Part shown: positions 61,844 to 64,000 of the stretch, piece by piece
How positions within the stretch are numbered: position 1 is the first letter of the stretch
Layout: every line of letters starts with the position of its first letter
From: Mixophyes australis
Taxonomy: Eukaryota; Chordata; Amphibia; Anura; Limnodynastidae
Length of the DNA stretch: 64,000 nucleotides
Direction of reading: 5' to 3'
NCBI GenBank assembly: GCA_036250195.1
Contig: JAVHZZ010000003.1
Location: forward strand, 298,063,565-298,127,564
Made by a program: the position numbers and the translations under genes
The notes under the pieces: model-generated
Database searches by the model: none
Told to the model about the DNA's origin: nothing
The model's input: only the letters and a program-made list of their open reading frames with translations

Positions 61844-64000
61844 GTGAGCTCCTGCGTATTGGTGCAGTAGAATTTGTTTTATTGTGTGAGGCCAGCCTTG
61901 GGCCAAGGACTATCAGAACTGGGTTTTATAGCACAATACTTTTTTGGTTAAGGGGCTTTCTGGTCATTTATATCACTCAGCCCGAGCTCAGGGAGAATTG
62001 AATGTCAAGTTTGACAGCGGTGCTTTAGATAAACCTATTTTCTCTCAATGAATAGAAGAGGACTTTGCATCATTGTAAAAAATGTTTAAATATCCGACAT
62101 GTCCACTGACCTTCAACAGTGATTGTTTAAATCTCTAGGAAGCATTTTGCACGTTTATTTACTTACTGTATTTACAGACCCTTAATGCTCTGGTAATGTT
62201 ATCCCAGCTGCACAGATTGTATTCAGTAGCTGCTCAGTGTGAATCAGGCTCTGCAATTGTCAGTTATTGTCCACCTCTTGCCTATTTCTGTAATAAGAGT
62301 TGAAGATAAAGAAGTGATTATATGTGCAAAATATATTTTAGGATAAAATGATGTATGTATTGTATAAGTCTCAGACTTGCTGATATTTTTAGTTGTTTTG
62401 CAGAGGAGGAAGAATCTTTTTGGCAGTGTCCCACTTATTACATATGTCTCCTTGGGTTTGTGTAGGGAAATCTACAACCTCTGTCTGCCTTTTTAAAACA
62501 TAAGTGGAGATTTGAGCAGCCACAAGCCACCGTTTTTGATACAGCATGTGGTCAGAAACTGGTTAATTAGGATATTAAGATTTAAAAAGTTAAAAGCCGT
62601 TTCAGCAAAAACGTAAGGTGAGAGCTTAATTACTGTTGTAACCTAAAACCAGATGCAATTTAAACCACTTATGATATAATGCATAATTCACTTATTAAAC
62701 TTTTTTATTTATAAGAAATGACACAACAGCCAAAGACCATTTGGTCTATGTTTCATTTTACATTATGTTGCCGCTATCATTTTTTAATAAGTAGCTGCAT
62801 ATAAAGGAGATCTCTTTGCTGTTCAGGTCTACCAGTGCACAGCTTGGATAATGTGATATTTTATGGACATAAGGTGACAACCTCCCACTTTCTGTGGTGT
62901 CTGTATATGATGTTATATATTAGTGTCAGCCTGGAGTTCTGTGACTATATAAAAGCACACTGTTGCAGTCAGATGCTGAACTCGGACAAATGTATATTGG
63001 TTTGTGTTCTGGTGTTAAATAATTAAAATTCTTTTGTTAGAAACACCATATTTATCTATTCCTATAAGCAGTATATTCATATTTCCTCTTTCTTCTATAA
63101 CGGTACAGAGATGATGCAGGCTTTATTTTTTAAACATCAAAGCAATATTGTTTGCTATGTGGAATAAGTGTCCATGTCCTAGCTAGTTATAAAGGTGACA
63201 TTTTCTTACGTTGATACATAAGACTTTTGGCTTGCTGGTTGATTTCAGCGACATATCTAGCATTCGCTTTAATAGAAACATACAAAGCACTGTAGATAAT
63301 TGGTCCTTTGTTTTATTGCTGGCTTGGCTGGTTGGCATAGTAGGAGGTATGGATGTTGGTGCCTGCAGCAAATCTGCTCTCATGACTCATCTGATGACTC
63401 CTCCACACTTGTGCATCTTACAGGAAACTGGTTACTAAGCAACAACTTTTCATACATTTTCTTTTTCTTCTAATCTTATCCATGCATCTGCCACCTTTTG
63501 TTGTGGCTGTCAGTATATTGTGGCATCTTCAAATTGAGCTGTTTGAAGAAATCCTTAAATCAGCATTCCCTCGTAGTTTATGTGCTAATGGTTTGATAGG
63601 TTGCAGATTGTGACGAGCATCTTGGCAAATTTTCTTTTGTACCGTAAAGGACACATTTAAGGAATTTTGTACGTTTCTATTCAAGCATAGCAGTTGTTAA
63701 CCTATGGGTCAGGACCCAAAGCATAAGAATCCAAACAATTTAGGGTGGGTCTATGTGTACCTCTGTTTCCAAACGTATTGTATTGCTCACCTGTAATTTA
63801 TAAGGTCAGTAAGCTGCTTAATGTGAAGATGCCAGCAAAGTAATTATATGATAGTACATTATTGATGGGATTGATTGCAAAGCTAATTCACACATAATTT
63901 TGGTAAAGGCTTCCCTGCTTTAGCACATTCTGCATACATGTATTATATATCCATTTTAAATGACATTAATTAACTGTTTGCTGCAATATAATGAGCCTTT
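61844..64000 (+). other. STRN: STRN intron 9, partial
   Basis: 2.1 kb of intron to the window edge. I looked for an exon encoding the segment before the WD40 domain and saw none. No repeat family named. Confidence 0.8.

Noticed and set aside
62405..62470. Possible STRN exon 10 (ttgttttgcag followed by an open GAG/GAA-rich stretch)
   Set aside because: The translation does not resemble the expected EALTFPPSSGKSF segment and there is no suitable donor, so exon 10 is taken to lie beyond the window.

Overview
The window is vertebrate nuclear DNA, most likely from a frog or toad (anuran). It holds the 5' half of one conserved protein-coding gene, striatin (STRN), on the + strand. The rest is intron or intergenic DNA full of transposon remnants. 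The host is inferred from the STRN protein, which is close to the tetrapod orthologue, from roughly 30 kb of first intron, and from repeat types common in anuran genomes: a CR1 LINE whose 3' end carries the familiar tail ending in repeated atgttac, hAT and palindromic MITEs, and snapback elements. I see no prokaryotic genes, CRISPR arrays, rRNA or convincing tRNA genes.

Layout. 1-2192: the 3' part of a ZBED-like hAT transposon (transposase C-terminal half with one frameshift, then a 100-bp tandem array, then the terminal end). 2213-2544: a palindromic MITE. 2545-4695: AT-rich and unannotated. 4984-6536: a rearranged locus in which a 954-bp piece of the same hAT transposase reappears at 5367-6320, bracketed by a 213-bp direct repeat of local sequence. 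6537-7629: unrecognised open stretches. 8479-8524: a polyadenylation signal plus A20, looking like the end of a retroposed transcript. 8525-9120: a CpG-rich STRN promoter and exon 1. 9121-61843: STRN introns and exons 2-9, with an additional in-frame 87-nt candidate cassette exon at 61255-61341. The window ends in the intron after exon 9, so the WD40 half of the protein lies outside it.

STRN is the scaffold (PP2A B''' subunit) of the STRIPAK phosphatase-kinase complex. The nine exons visible here join in frame as 1225 nt (408 codons plus one base). They encode the variable N-terminus, the caveolin-binding motif, the coiled coil, the calmodulin-binding helix, an acidic segment and the lysine-rich linker.

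The most interesting signals are: the templated-looking hAT duplication with microhomology at its junction; the alternative STRN exon; and three degraded sequences resembling hammerhead-ribozyme cores of Penelope-like elements. One of those sits at the edge of a 1.26-kb insertion with a 12-bp target duplication, nested in a terminal-inverted-repeat transposon. I did not find evidence of a wholly new biological system.
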